64,000 nucleotides of DNA. Source: CAWCVR01 sp963799105. GTDB taxonomy: Bacteria > Acidobacteriota > Terriglobia > Bryobacterales > Bryobacteraceae. Below the pieces are notes generated by a model, which was not told the DNA's origin, did no database searches, and saw only the letters and a program-made list of their open reading frames with translations. Of the stretch, positions 36,140-43,644 are shown piece by piece (the stretch's first letter is position 1; every line of letters starts with the position of its first letter). The DNA lies in assembly GCA_963799105.1 (NCBI GenBank), contig CAWCVR010000020.1:33621-97620 (forward strand), in the 5' to 3' direction. The translations under genes were made by a program, and so were the position numbers.

Positions 36140-36165
36140 GTTCGTTCTCCTTTTCGATACGCCCG

Positions 36166-37497
36166 TCATGACACCTTCGGGAAGAGGTTCGGGGCCGCAA
36201 CCTGCGCGGCCAGAATCAGCGACAAGGCGAACAGGACAATGATGATGGTCCAGTTCACCAGGTTGTTCCAGGGCTTGTTGGCGTACTCGCCCAGCAGTTC
36301 TTTGTCGTTGAGCAGCAGTTGCAGGAAGATGATGGCCGAAGGCAGCATCACCCCCGCCAGCACCTGCACGCCCAGAATGATCAGTTGCAGCGGCGCGCGC
36401 GGAATCAGAACCAGACTCGCGGCGGCCGCCACGCATACCAGGTAGACCACGTAGAATCCCGGGGCCTTGCGCACGGGGAGTTGCAGACTGTGGGGCCAGC
36501 CGCGGACTTCGCCGTAGGCCCACGCGCTCGATAGCGAAATGGCCGTCGTCCCCAGCACCGCGGCGTTGATCATCATCAGCAGAATCGCGTGTTTGAAGAA
36601 CCCGCTGGTGAAGAGACCGATGTCCACCGCCATCTGCGCCGGGTCCGTGAAAGTGAATCCATGCACGCGAGACGCATTGCCGGCGAGCATCATGCAACCC
36701 GCCACGGTGATGGTGATGCAGGCCCCCAGGAACGTATCGAGGCGCGCCCACCGCACGTCGGCGAATCGCAGCCGCTTATCGGCGATGCAACTCTGCTGGA
36801 AGAAGAGTTGCCACGGGGCAATCGTGGTTCCGACCACCGCGATCACCAGGAACATCAGGTCCGGCGTCAACCCGCCGGCGGGCATGGACGGCGCCAGGGA
36901 GTGGCGGATAATCTGGCCGAGCGGCGGCCGCACCGCGAACGCTATCGCAAACCAAGCCAGGTCCAACAGGCACAGGAACACCACTGTGCGCTCCCACCGG
37001 CGATAGCTCCCGCTCAATACGATGAACATCAAACCCGCGGCCGCCAGCGGCACGCCGATACGCGGGTCGACTCCCATCTTGTTCAACGCCAGGTCGATGG
37101 CGGCGAACTCCGTTACCAGGGTGAGGAAGTTCACCAGTTCCAGGTCGATGAGGGAAAACAGCCCCCACCACTTCCCGAACCGCTGGTAGATCATGGCGGC
37201 GTGACCCTGGCCGGTGGCGATGCCCAGCCGCACCACCATTTCCTGTATAAAATACGTGACCGGCAATAAGAGCAGAACGATCCACAGAAGATGAGTGCCG
37301 TATTGCGCGCCGGCCTGGCTGTAGGTGGATACCGCGCCCGCATCGTTGTCGGCCACCATAACGATGAGTCCGGGCCCGAGGACCATCAGGAACGTCAAGA
37401 GATTGCGCGCCCACTTGGATTTCACTAACCGCCCGCGCACCGGCAGAACTTCCGTCTCCAGGCCGGACGCGGGCGCGATCGCAAATTTGTTGGCCAT
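36166..37497 (-). CDS. Nramp-like divalent metal (probably Mg2+) transporter
   Basis: 443 residues, start ATG 37497 with GGAGG upstream; about eleven hydrophobic helices. It belongs to the Nramp superfamily (COG1914) but lacks both hallmark metal-site motifs: TM1 has VADNDAGAVSTYSQ where Mn/Fe transporters have DPGN, and TM6 has TTIAPWQLFFQQS in place of the A/M-PH motif with its metal-binding Met. Loss of the Met is a known feature of Nramp-related magnesium transporters. The gene is preceded by a 600 bp leader with an M-box Mg2+ riboswitch, which supports Mg2+ as the substrate. Followed by a small membrane protein gene. Confidence 0.85.
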   Translation of the reverse strand: MANKFAIAPASGLETEVLPVRGRLVKSKWARNLLTFLMVLGPGLIVMVADNDAGAVSTYSQAGAQYGTHLLWIVLLLLPVTYFIQEMVVRLGIATGQGHAAMIYQRFGKWWGLFSLIDLELVNFLTLVTEFAAIDLALNKMGVDPRIGVPLAAAGLMFIVLSGSYRRWERTVVFLCLLDLAWFAIAFAVRPPLGQIIRHSLAPSMPAGGLTPDLMFLVIAVVGTTIAPWQLFFQQSCIADKRLRFADVRWARLDTFLGACITITVAGCMMLAGNASRVHGFTFTDPAQMAVDIGLFTSGFFKHAILLMMINAAVLGTTAISLSSAWAYGEVRGWPHSLQLPVRKAPGFYVVYLVCVAAAASLVLIPRAPLQLIILGVQVLAGVMLPSAIIFLQLLLNDKELLGEYANKPWNNLVNWTIIIVLFALSLILAAQVAAPNLFPKVS

Positions 37498-37832
37498 CGA
37501 AGCACCTCCCTTTCCGCCCGCGGGCGAACGCACCACAAGCGTGACGGCGGGCGGCACGATTTCACGGCCGCGCACCGGAATCAACGGTCTTTGTGGAGAT
37601 GTCGGAGAAGAAGAACTTAGCGCCCCGTGGCCGGGACGCCGGCTCTCCGCTCTTCGCGTTCATCACCGCTGCAACTTGTGGGACGGCAGCGGCCAACGCG
37701 ATAGCGCAAAGCCTATCGGCCTACCGCTGGAACTCCCACGCCGAATCCTCCGCTATTCCCGCAAGGGACGGAGGCTTATCGTCGTTCGGTTCCATACACC
37801 TTTCTGGAGACGAGTCGAAGCTCAGGAGGGAA

Positions 37833-37868
37833 ACGAAGAAACCATTTCCCCCGGAGCGGAAGAAATGG
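37833..37868 (-). terminator. leader hairpin CCATTTC...GAAATGG followed by TTTCTTCGTTT
   Basis: Seven-base-pair stem with a 13 nt loop and a T-rich tail on the minus strand, 80 bp after the M-box. It is a candidate for the attenuator worked by the riboswitch. Confidence 0.4.
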
Positions 37869-37945
37869 CCAACCATCGCAGAACGATTGCTGACGGATTC
37901 CCCCACTGGTCCAAGCTTCAGCACCGCGCGCCGTGAGAGATCCGA

Positions 37946-38069
37946 AGACCTCAGCCACGTTAGAGAAACCCTTAACCCGGGAGTCCCTGGTCACCCTCCA
38001 CACAGCATCTTTGGATGCCTGAGGGCAGTGGCTTATGTGCCGCGCGGACGCCTCGCCTACCGAGGATCC
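37946..38069 (-). promoter_or_regulatory. M-box (ykoK) Mg2+ riboswitch
   Basis: Reading the minus strand from 38069: closing stem CCTCGG, then GGTAGGCGAGGCGTCC, ATAAGCCACTGCCC, the hairpin GCATCCAAAGATGC, and a 3' partner CTGAGG at 37949-37954. The elements AGGCGAGGC, GCCACUGCCC and the UCCAAAGA loop are in the order and spacing of the M-box aptamer, which folds when Mg2+ is high and shuts down expression. It lies in the leader of the Nramp-like gene, 450 bp before its ATG. The rest of the 800 bp gap (37498-38301) has no supported gene. Confidence 0.85.
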
Positions 38070-38121
38070 ATGCAAATCGGGTGAACCCGGCTCACCATCG
38101 AACCGTATCCATCCACTAGCA

Positions 38122-38151
38122 AACATAACGCGCGCCTCTCCGTTGAGTCAA
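38122..38151 (-). promoter_or_regulatory. sigma-70-type promoter upstream of the M-box
   Basis: TTGACT (38146-38151) and TATGTT (38122-38127... read on the minus strand) with an 18 bp spacer, about 50 bp before the aptamer. Best promoter match in the window. Confidence 0.5.
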
Positions 38152-38301
38152 CAAAAAACTGGTGAAGATGTCTTAATCGGGTTCCACAATCGGCGGACGG
38201 GAGCGAAGCGAAACGAGGAGTGGCAAGCGCCAAAGCAAATCCACCTGTCCGGATGGCGAAATCGGCGATGCGGGGTTGGGAGACTTGCCGGCGGACCGGC
38301 C

Positions 38302-38514
38302 CTAGCGCGTGGCTGGCCGTCTTACCGCCCGCGCGGTCTTCACGTGCCTCCGGACGGCCTTGTTGCGGGCCTTGGCCTGCTGCTTGGCGCGCTTGCGGGC
38401 TGCGGCCGCGGCCCTGGAATGGGCGGCGGCTGTGGGCGACTGGGTTCTTGCCTCGGCGAGCGTCGCCAAACCACAGCTCAAAACTACCGCGAGAAGGACC
38501 AAACGCACTTTCAT
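38302..38514 (-). CDS. small secreted basic Ala/Arg-rich protein
   Basis: 70 residues, ATG 38514 with GAGGA five bases upstream, 7 bp after the rhomboid gene. Signal peptide residues 1-22 (LVLLAVVLSCGLATLAEA). The mature part is strongly basic (RAAAAARKRAKQQAKARNKAVRRHVKTARAVRR), histone-tail-like, with no family that I know. Placement suggests co-transcription with the rhomboid protease. A nucleic-acid- or surface-binding role is only suggested by charge. Confidence 0.65.
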   Translation of the reverse strand: MKVRLVLLAVVLSCGLATLAEARTQSPTAAAHSRAAAAARKRAKQQAKARNKAVRRHVKTARAVRRPATR

Positions 38515-38521
38515 ACCGTCC

Positions 38522-39355
38522 TCATTGTTGCATATTCTGGCTCATTGACAAGTACATCTTTAGAAAGCAGAAGACTGTAATCAGGATAGACAGGAGACCG
38601 GCGACGCGCCACAGGCGTTCCGTGGGGGAACCCATACGGCCGGGTTCGCCGGCGACATAGGCGATGCCGAAGCCGGAGGCCAGGCCGCCGATGTGGGCGG
38701 CGTTGTCGATGTGGAACATGGGCAGGAACCCGATAATCAAGATCATGCCGGCCCAGCGCAGGTAGGCGCCGCGGACGGCATCGCCAATGGGGTTGTGGTG
38801 GCGCATGCCGAGGGCGATCATGGCGCCGATCAGACCGCAGATTCCAGCCGACGCCCCGATCGAAAGCGCGGCGCTGAAAAGGGTGCTGAGCGCGAACCCG
38901 AAGGTACTGGAAACAAAGTAGATCACCAGCATCCGGCTGGTGCCGTAGATTTCATCCACCTGGGCGCCCAAATTGAACATGGCCCACGAGTTCATGGCGA
39001 TGTGGATCAGGCCGCCGTGGAGAAACCCGGCGGTCACCAGGCGCCAATACTCGCCGGCCAGGATGGCGGCGGGGTATTTGGCGCCGAAGGCGATGAGGGT
39101 TACCCCGTCCAGACTCATCACCGCGTTCTGGTTGCCGGCGTTCATGCTGGCGGCCACGGTGGCGGCGTAAAAGCCGAAATTGACCAGAAGGATGAGAACC
39201 GTGGTGAAATTCCGCTGGGGAATGAAGCCTCCGATGGGCGAATCGTCGCGCAGTGCGACGGCGCGCGCGCCCACGGTTTCCTGGCAGTAAGGGCAAACGC
39301 GGTCTTTGCTGGTGATGAAAGCCCGGCAGTGCGGGCACATGCGGCGTGGATCCAT
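38522..39355 (-). CDS. rhomboid-family intramembrane serine protease with N-terminal zinc ribbon
   Basis: 277 residues, ATG 39355. Residues 7-24 form a CPHC/CPYC zinc ribbon, followed by the rhomboid core: WRLVTAGFLHGGLIHIAMN (His/Asn of the oxyanion side), catalytic Ser169 in GASAG, and catalytic His221 in DNAAHIGGLASG. Seven hydrophobic segments. The dyad is complete, so it is probably active, cleaving membrane proteins near or in the bilayer. Substrate unknown; the next gene encodes a small secreted protein. Confidence 0.92.
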   Translation of the reverse strand: MDPRRMCPHCRAFITSKDRVCPYCQETVGARAVALRDDSPIGGFIPQRNFTTVLILLVNFGFYAATVAASMNAGNQNAVMSLDGVTLIAFGAKYPAAILAGEYWRLVTAGFLHGGLIHIAMNSWAMFNLGAQVDEIYGTSRMLVIYFVSSTFGFALSTLFSAALSIGASAGICGLIGAMIALGMRHHNPIGDAVRGAYLRWAGMILIIGFLPMFHIDNAAHIGGLASGFGIAYVAGEPGRMGSPTERLWRVAGLLSILITVFCFLKMYLSMSQNMQQ

Positions 39356-39379
39356 CTGCCCCTATCATAACAACCGGCT

Positions 39380-39504
39380 TGTGGGGCGGACCCCCTGGTC
39401 CGCAGCCGGCCCCCTGGCCGGCTCTTCGCCAGTTGTAAGCACTTGATCCTGCGAGCTGGTAGCGGGCCGGGGGCGTCCCGCGCGGACCAGGGGGTCAGCT
39501 CCAC
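39380..39504. repeat. GTGGGGCGGACC inverted-repeat element, copy 2
   Basis: Bounded by GTGGGGCGGACCCCCTGG and a slightly diverged CCAGGGGGTCAGCTCCAC. Lies between rhomboid and the divergent microcompartment operon. Confidence 0.88.
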
Positions 39505-39541
39505 CGCTTTCAATCAGCCATTCGCCGCGGGTGTAGTCTGC

Positions 39542-39547
39542 TACAAT
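39542..39547 (+). promoter_or_regulatory. -10-like TACAAT before the microcompartment operon
   Basis: TACAAT twelve bases before ATG 39560, which has no Shine-Dalgarno. No clear -35. Confidence 0.35.
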
Positions 39548-39559
39548 CGGTGATTCCTG

Positions 39560-40357
39560 ATGGTGAAGACAGAGCGCGAGTACCGCGACGACATCGTTCA
39601 AATCGGCCGTCTGGTCTTCCAGAAAGGGTGGGTTGCCGCTAATGACGGGAACATCACCATCCGCCTGGATGCGGAGCGGATTCTGGCCACTCCCACGGCG
39701 ACGTGCAAAGGGATGATGACACCCGACGATCTGATCGTCGTCGATTATCGGGGCAATAAAATCTCGGGCCGGAAGCCAGGCACCAGCGAGATCGCCATGC
39801 ACCTGAAGATTTACGAGATGCGGCCGGAGATTCGCGCCGTGGTGCACGCCCATCCGCCGGTGGCGACGGGTTATGCGACGGCCGGGCGGTCGTTGAGCGA
39901 CGCGCTGCTGCCGGAGGTGATTATCGGGCTGGGATGCGTTCCACTGGCGGCGTACGGCTTGCCCGGCACGCCGGCGCTGACCGACCCGATGGTGCCGCTG
40001 ATTCCCAAGTACGACGCGTTGCTGATGGCCAACCACGGCGCGGTGTGCTACGGCGAGGACGTGTTCCAGGCCTATTTCCGCATGGAAACCATGGAGCATT
40101 TCGCGCGCATCGCGCTGGTGGCGGAACTGCTGGGCGGCGCCAGGGTGCTGCCGCGGACGGAAGTGGACAAACTGCTGGATGCGCGGTCGCGGTACGGAGT
40201 GAAGGCCAACAACGCCGGCGAGCGGGGCTGCCCCCTGTCGGCCGAGGACGTCAGGGCCGGCGCCAGCCAGTGCGGCGCCGGCGAGGAACGGTTTTATGTA
40301 ACGCGCGCGGAACTGGTCGGCCTGGTGGATGAGGCGATCAAAACGCGCGGGGCTTAA
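39560..40357 (+). CDS. class II aldolase (fuculose/rhamnulose-phosphate aldolase-like), microcompartment cargo
   Basis: Zinc-dependent aldolase, 265 residues, which would split L-fuculose-1-phosphate or L-rhamnulose-1-phosphate to dihydroxyacetone phosphate and lactaldehyde. Seen: GMMTPDDLIVVD, catalytic Glu77 (GTSEIAM), zinc His96 and His98 (VHAHPP) and His159 (ANHG). The last ~50 residues extend beyond the aldolase fold: a Gly/Cys-rich linker, then an amphipathic helix (ERFYVTRAELVGLVDEAI), the form of an encapsulation peptide. Shell genes follow directly. The same arrangement is known in the Planctomycetes/Verrucomicrobia fucose-rhamnose microcompartments. The aldehyde dehydrogenase and PduL-type enzymes of such pathways are not in this window. 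Confidence 0.88.
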   Translation: MVKTEREYRDDIVQIGRLVFQKGWVAANDGNITIRLDAERILATPTATCKGMMTPDDLIVVDYRGNKISGRKPGTSEIAMHLKIYEMRPEIRAVVHAHPPVATGYATAGRSLSDALLPEVIIGLGCVPLAAYGLPGTPALTDPMVPLIPKYDALLMANHGAVCYGEDVFQAYFRMETMEHFARIALVAELLGGARVLPRTEVDKLLDARSRYGVKANNAGERGCPLSAEDVRAGASQCGAGEERFYVTRAELVGLVDEAIKTRGA

Positions 40358-40378
40358 AGGAAATTTGGAGAAGATCGC

Positions 40379-40684
40379 ATGGGTGAAGCTCTAGGAATGA
40401 TTGAAACTCGCGGACTGGTGGCCATGATCGAGGCCTGCGACGCGATGGTCAAAGCCGCCAAGGTATCGTTGGTGGGCTGGGAGAAGATCGGATCGGGGTA
40501 CGTCACCGCCATGGTTCGCGGGGATGTGGCCGCCGTTCGCGCAGCCACCGACGCCGGGGCCGCCGCCGCGCGCCGCGTGGGTGAACTGATTGCCGTTCAC
40601 GTCATCCCGCGCCCGCATCAGAGCCTGGAAGACGTGCTGCCGATCGGCAAGTCGCAGGCGCAGGCACAGGGCGCCGGCAAGTAG
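40379..40684 (+). CDS. microcompartment hexameric shell protein (BMC-H)
   Basis: 101 residues, a single BMC domain like PduA/EutM: ALGMIETRGLVAMIEACDAM, VKAAKVSLVGWEKIGSGYVT, MVRGDVAAVRAATDAGAAAA and HVIPRPHQSLEDVLP are the family core. Forms flat hexamers that tile the shell facets with a small pore. ATG 40379 with GGAG upstream, 21 bp after the aldolase gene. It is the only BMC-H gene in the cluster. Confidence 0.95.
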   Translation: MGEALGMIETRGLVAMIEACDAMVKAAKVSLVGWEKIGSGYVTAMVRGDVAAVRAATDAGAAAARRVGELIAVHVIPRPHQSLEDVLPIGKSQAQAQGAGK

Positions 40685-40700
40685 CCGGTACGGAATCGAC

Positions 40701-40967
40701 ATGATTCTTGCCCGCGTAGTGGGCACAGTGGTGGCCACACGGAAAGACCCCCGGCTCGAGGGGAAGACGCTGCTCATCCTGAAGCCGGTGTCGCCCGAGG
40801 GCCAGGACGAGGCTGGTTACGTGGTGGCCGTGGATACCGTAAGCGCCGGGTTCAAGGAGCGCGTGATTGCCGTGTCGGGCAGTTCCGCCCGCATGGCCCA
40901 GGGCTGCAAGGACACACCCGTGGACACCGCCATCGTCGGCATCGTCGACGAAGTCCACCTGGATTGA
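40701..40967 (+). CDS. microcompartment pentameric vertex protein 1 (EutN/CcmL, BMC-P)
   Basis: 88 residues, ATG 40701. EutN/CcmL core: ILARVVGTVVATRKDPRLEG, KTLLILKPV, VAVDTVSAGFKERVIAVSGS and DTAIVGIVDEV. Forms pentamers that cap shell vertices. First of three consecutive paralogues. Confidence 0.94.
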   Translation: MILARVVGTVVATRKDPRLEGKTLLILKPVSPEGQDEAGYVVAVDTVSAGFKERVIAVSGSSARMAQGCKDTPVDTAIVGIVDEVHLD

Positions 40968-40971
40968 CGCT

Positions 40972-41292
40972 ATGTACCTGGGCCGCGTCGTCGGTTGCGT
41001 TTGGGCCACGGTGAAGAACCCCGAGATGGAAGGGCACCGCCTGCTGATCGTGCAGCCGCTGACTCCGGAGTTGCGGGAAACCGGCAAACGCCTGGTCTGC
41101 GCGGACTCCACCGGGGCGGGCGCCGGCGAACTGGTCTACTGGGTGCGCGGCAGGGAAGCCAGCTTGCCGTTCGCGCCGGGAGCGCCGCCGTTCGATACCG
41201 CCATCGTGGGGATTGTCGATTCGGTGCACCTGGGGCCTCCGGCCGGCAAGAAAGCGAAGGCGCCGGTGCGCGGAAAGGCGAAAGCATGCTGA
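40972..41292 (+). CDS. microcompartment pentameric vertex protein 2 (EutN/CcmL, BMC-P)
   Basis: 106 residues, ATG 40972, four bases after its neighbour. Same core (YLGRVVGCVWATVKNPEMEG, HRLLIVQPL, DTAIVGIVDSVHL) plus a basic C-terminal tail (GKKAKAPVRGKAKAC) absent from the other two. Its end overlaps the next gene by 7 bp. Confidence 0.94.
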   Translation: MYLGRVVGCVWATVKNPEMEGHRLLIVQPLTPELRETGKRLVCADSTGAGAGELVYWVRGREASLPFAPGAPPFDTAIVGIVDSVHLGPPAGKKAKAPVRGKAKAC

Positions 41293-41567
41293 TCGCCCGC
41301 GTAGTGGGAGAACTGGTGGCGACGCAGAAACACCCAAGTCATGAAGGGCGCAAGCTGCTGCTGGTGCAACCGTTGAACCTGGACGGCAGCAACCGCGGCA
41401 ACGCGGTGGTGGCGCTGGACGCGGTGGACGCGGGCGTTGGCGACCAGGTCCTGCTGGCAACCGAAGGGTTCAGCGCCATGACCTCGGTGGGGCGGCCGAA
41501 CTCACCGATTGATATGTCCGTCATCGGTTTTATCGATCACATCGAGCTTGCGCCCGGAGTGTCGTGA
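41286..41567 (+). CDS. microcompartment pentameric vertex protein 3 (EutN/CcmL, BMC-P)
   Basis: 93 residues, ATG 41286 inside the previous gene. Core MLIARVVGELVATQKHPSHE, KLLLVQPLNLDG, VVALDAVDAGVGDQVLLATE. The 3' 66 bp overlap the convergent gene at 41502. Three divergent BMC-P genes are usual in aldolase-type microcompartments. Confidence 0.93.
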   Translation: MLIARVVGELVATQKHPSHEGRKLLLVQPLNLDGSNRGNAVVALDAVDAGVGDQVLLATEGFSAMTSVGRPNSPIDMSVIGFIDHIELAPGVS

Positions 41568-42092
41568 GCGTCTGCGCGCGCCCGACATCACCAGCGCGGC
41601 CAGTCCCAGTTGGGCCATCCACTTTCCGATTTCCATGCCGAGATAGGTGGACTCGAGGGCGTCGAACCGGCCGCGGTAGGGCGAGGGGGCGGATTCGGGG
41701 ACAAAATCGAGGAGCCGCCGCAACCCCTGCAATTCGGGAGTGACCAGGAAGCGCTGCAGGGCCACCACCACGATCAACAGCAGGGCCAGGGCCAAGGCGA
41801 ATTTGTCCTCCGTAGTGGCAAACAGCAGATAAAAGAAAAACAGCAGGCCCCCCAGCAACTGCACGGTCTCCCAGGTTTCGAAGCAGGCACTGTTCAGTTC
41901 GGCGGCCTCGTAGCGCAGGAGCATGCGCGAGTCGGCTGCCCCCAGCTTGAGAATGCGGATGGCGGCGCTCGGATGGGGATCGCGGAGGGTGCGGTCGACG
42001 GCGCGGAGGTTGCCTGCGGCGGTCAACTCGAGGAAGAGTCCGCCGGCCAGCCACATGCCCAGGAGAAGACAAGTGAATGCGCGGGATCGCAT
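41502..42092 (-). CDS. hypothetical integral membrane protein (four helices)
   Basis: 196 residues, ATG 42092. Hydrophobic segments at ~8-25 (CLLLGMWLAGGLFLELT), ~75-92 (LLGGLLFFFYLLFA), ~97-112 (FALALALLLIVVVAL) and ~157-172 (WMAQLGLAALVM). The periplasmic loop carries DPHPSAAIRILKLGAADSRM. Resembles DUF4149-like proteins of acidobacteria, but I am not sure. Start has a TAGAAT box nine bases upstream and no clear Shine-Dalgarno. Tail-to-tail overlap of 66 bp with the third BMC-P gene. Confidence 0.72.
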   Translation of the reverse strand: MRSRAFTCLLLGMWLAGGLFLELTAAGNLRAVDRTLRDPHPSAAIRILKLGAADSRMLLRYEAAELNSACFETWETVQLLGGLLFFFYLLFATTEDKFALALALLLIVVVALQRFLVTPELQGLRRLLDFVPESAPSPYRGRFDALESTYLGMEIGKWMAQLGLAALVMSGARRRSRHSGRKLDVIDKTDDGHINR

Positions 42093-42154
42093 GGATATCC
42101 GATTCTAGCAGGCACAGCGCCGGGCGGTTGGAGAAGTTGGATGCGCGACGCAAT

Positions 42155-42256
42155 GTGGGGCGGACCCCCTGGTCCGCAGCCGGCCCCCTGGCCGGCTTTC
42201 CGCGAGCTGGTAGCGGGACCGGGGGCATCCCGCGCGGACCAGGGGGTCCGCCCCAC
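42155..42256. repeat. GTGGGGCGGACC inverted-repeat element, copy 3
   Basis: About 102 bp, both ends intact. Sits in the 340 bp gap between the membrane-protein gene and fliW; its tail (CATATCCACTTCTGCGCCGCG) resembles the tail of the GTGGGGCAGG family, so the two families are related. Confidence 0.9.
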
Positions 42257-42386
42257 ATCGCGCGGCATATCCACTTCTGCGCCGCGCACCCGGAGAAGTT
42301 GCGCACGGGGCGCTCCTGGCGGCGTAGCCTGCCCACCAACGGCCGCGCGTCCCCCTCCCTCTGGGCAAAGAAACCGCGCGGTGCCC

Positions 42387-42414
42387 TAAAGGTCCCGCCG
42401 CATTTCGCCGATGT
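42387..42414 (+). promoter_or_regulatory. flagellar sigma-28-type promoter for fliW-csrA
   Basis: TAAA (42387-42390), 16 bp, GCCGATGT (42407-42414), close to the FliA consensus TAAA-N15-GCCGATAA, 20 bp before ATG 42434. Confidence 0.55.
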
Positions 42415-42433
42415 TCGGGGTGAGTGAGGTGGC

Positions 42434-42892
42434 ATGCCGTTTCTGAATACGAAGAACCTGGGAGCGATTTCCTGGGAACCGGCGTCGGAAATCGAGTTTC
42501 CGTGCGGGCTTCCGGGGTTTGAAGATTGCCGGCGGTTTGTAGCGGTGCATTTTGGCCATACCGATCCGCTGATCTTTCTGCAGAGCGTGGAAGATGCCGC
42601 GCTGTGCTTCATCACCCTGCCCGTCCGGGCCGTGGAACCCGATTACCGCCTGGCGGTTGGCGAGGAGGATCTGGGCCTGGTGGGCCTGCCTGCGGACCGG
42701 TCTCCGCGCATCGGAGAGGATGTTCATTGTCTGGCGGTGCTATCGGTCCGGGAAACCGGGACGACCGCCAATCTGCTGGCCCCGGTGATCATCAACCTGA
42801 AGAATCTGAAAGCCGTCCAGGCGGTGGCGCAGGAGGGCGGCTACTCGCACCAGCATCCCCTGCCGACCGAAGAGATGGCGGTCGCATGCTGA
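42434..42892 (+). CDS. fliW: flagellar assembly factor FliW
   Basis: 152 residues, ATG 42434 with GAGG upstream. FliW beta-barrel signatures: EIEFPCGLPGFEDCRRFVAV, PLIFLQSVEDAALCFITL, VLSVRETGTTANLLAPVIIN and LKAVQAV. FliW binds either flagellin or CsrA, so that free CsrA represses flagellin translation until filament export frees FliW. Overlaps csrA by 7 bp, and the flagellin gene is 4.4 kb downstream, so the three-partner switch is complete here. Confidence 0.95.
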   Translation: MPFLNTKNLGAISWEPASEIEFPCGLPGFEDCRRFVAVHFGHTDPLIFLQSVEDAALCFITLPVRAVEPDYRLAVGEEDLGLVGLPADRSPRIGEDVHCLAVLSVRETGTTANLLAPVIINLKNLKAVQAVAQEGGYSHQHPLPTEEMAVAC

Positions 42893-43149
42893 TGATGTCG
42901 CGCCGGGAAGGAGAGACCATCCTGATCGGCGATGCCATCGAGATTGTGATCGCGCACATCGGCCGCACGCGCGTGCGGGTGGGTATCCGCGCGCCGAGGG
43001 AAATGCCGGTGATCGCGCGCGAAGTGAAACTGGTGCGCGAGGAGAACCGCGCCGCCGCCGCGGCCGGCCACCCGGTATCGGCATTGACCGGGTTGGTGGC
43101 GCGGCTGCAACCGGCTCAGGAGCCTGCCACGTCGCGGCAACCGCTTTAG
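42886..43149 (+). CDS. csrA: carbon storage regulator CsrA
   Basis: RNA-binding translational repressor. 87 residues: normal core MLMMSRREGETILIGDAIEI and VRVGIRAPREMPVIARE, with a ~20-residue C-terminal extension. Start ATG 42886 lies in fliW. The TAG stop coincides with the edge of a 130 bp repeat, so the last residues may have changed when the repeat arrived. Confidence 0.94.
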   Translation: MLMMSRREGETILIGDAIEIVIAHIGRTRVRVGIRAPREMPVIAREVKLVREENRAAAAAGHPVSALTGLVARLQPAQEPATSRQPL

Positions 43150-43275
43150 CGCCGTGACCGCAAGATACTGTTCCTTTGCCACGGGCCACTCCCTGACGCC
43201 GCGTGGTTCCGTTCGGAACCGCGAGCGTGAGCGAGCGGCCCGGCAAAGGCGCCAAATCGCACGGTCGAAGACCCA
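43146..43275 (+). repeat. 130 bp CTAG-bounded palindromic repeat, copy 3 (most diverged)
   Basis: Same orientation as copy 1. The ends read TTAG and CCAG rather than CTAG, and the left arm of the central palindrome is altered (CCACTCCCTGACGCCGCG). Its left end supplies the csrA stop. Confidence 0.88.
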
Positions 43276-43644
43276 GCGCACACTGAATCGCCCTTCCGCG
43301 CCTCCCGGAGTGCCGCCGGGAACCCTCCGGCGGCCGCGGGAAGGCTCTCCGTGCGGCTTCTCCCGCTCCCGGTGGACTGCCTTCTTCCCCCGGCTGCCGC
43401 TGGCGCCGTTTCCCAGTCGATCTCCAACCGGGACTTCAATTCCAGCCGCGGCTCGATGAATTCGATGGTCTTGGGTCGCATCTGCTTCGCCAGCGCCACC
43501 GAAGCACCGGCGTAGCGCACCCACCCGATGCCGGTCTTCCGCGCCGGCCCTTGCGGTTGTCCAGGTCTGTGCCAAAGGGCGCCTGAGCCGCGATCTATTG
43601 GCATTCGGGAATTCCGCCGATTGATTGGCCAGGAACGTAAGACG
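43276..43644. other. gap between csrA repeat and aminotransferase fusion; possible gene fragment on minus strand
   Basis: No gene that I can name. On the minus strand about 45 codons (43400-43545) have strong GC third positions and a protein-like sequence (VRYAGASVALAKQMRPKTIE), but no credible start, stop or ribosome site. It may be the remnant of a lost gene. Confidence 0.35.
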
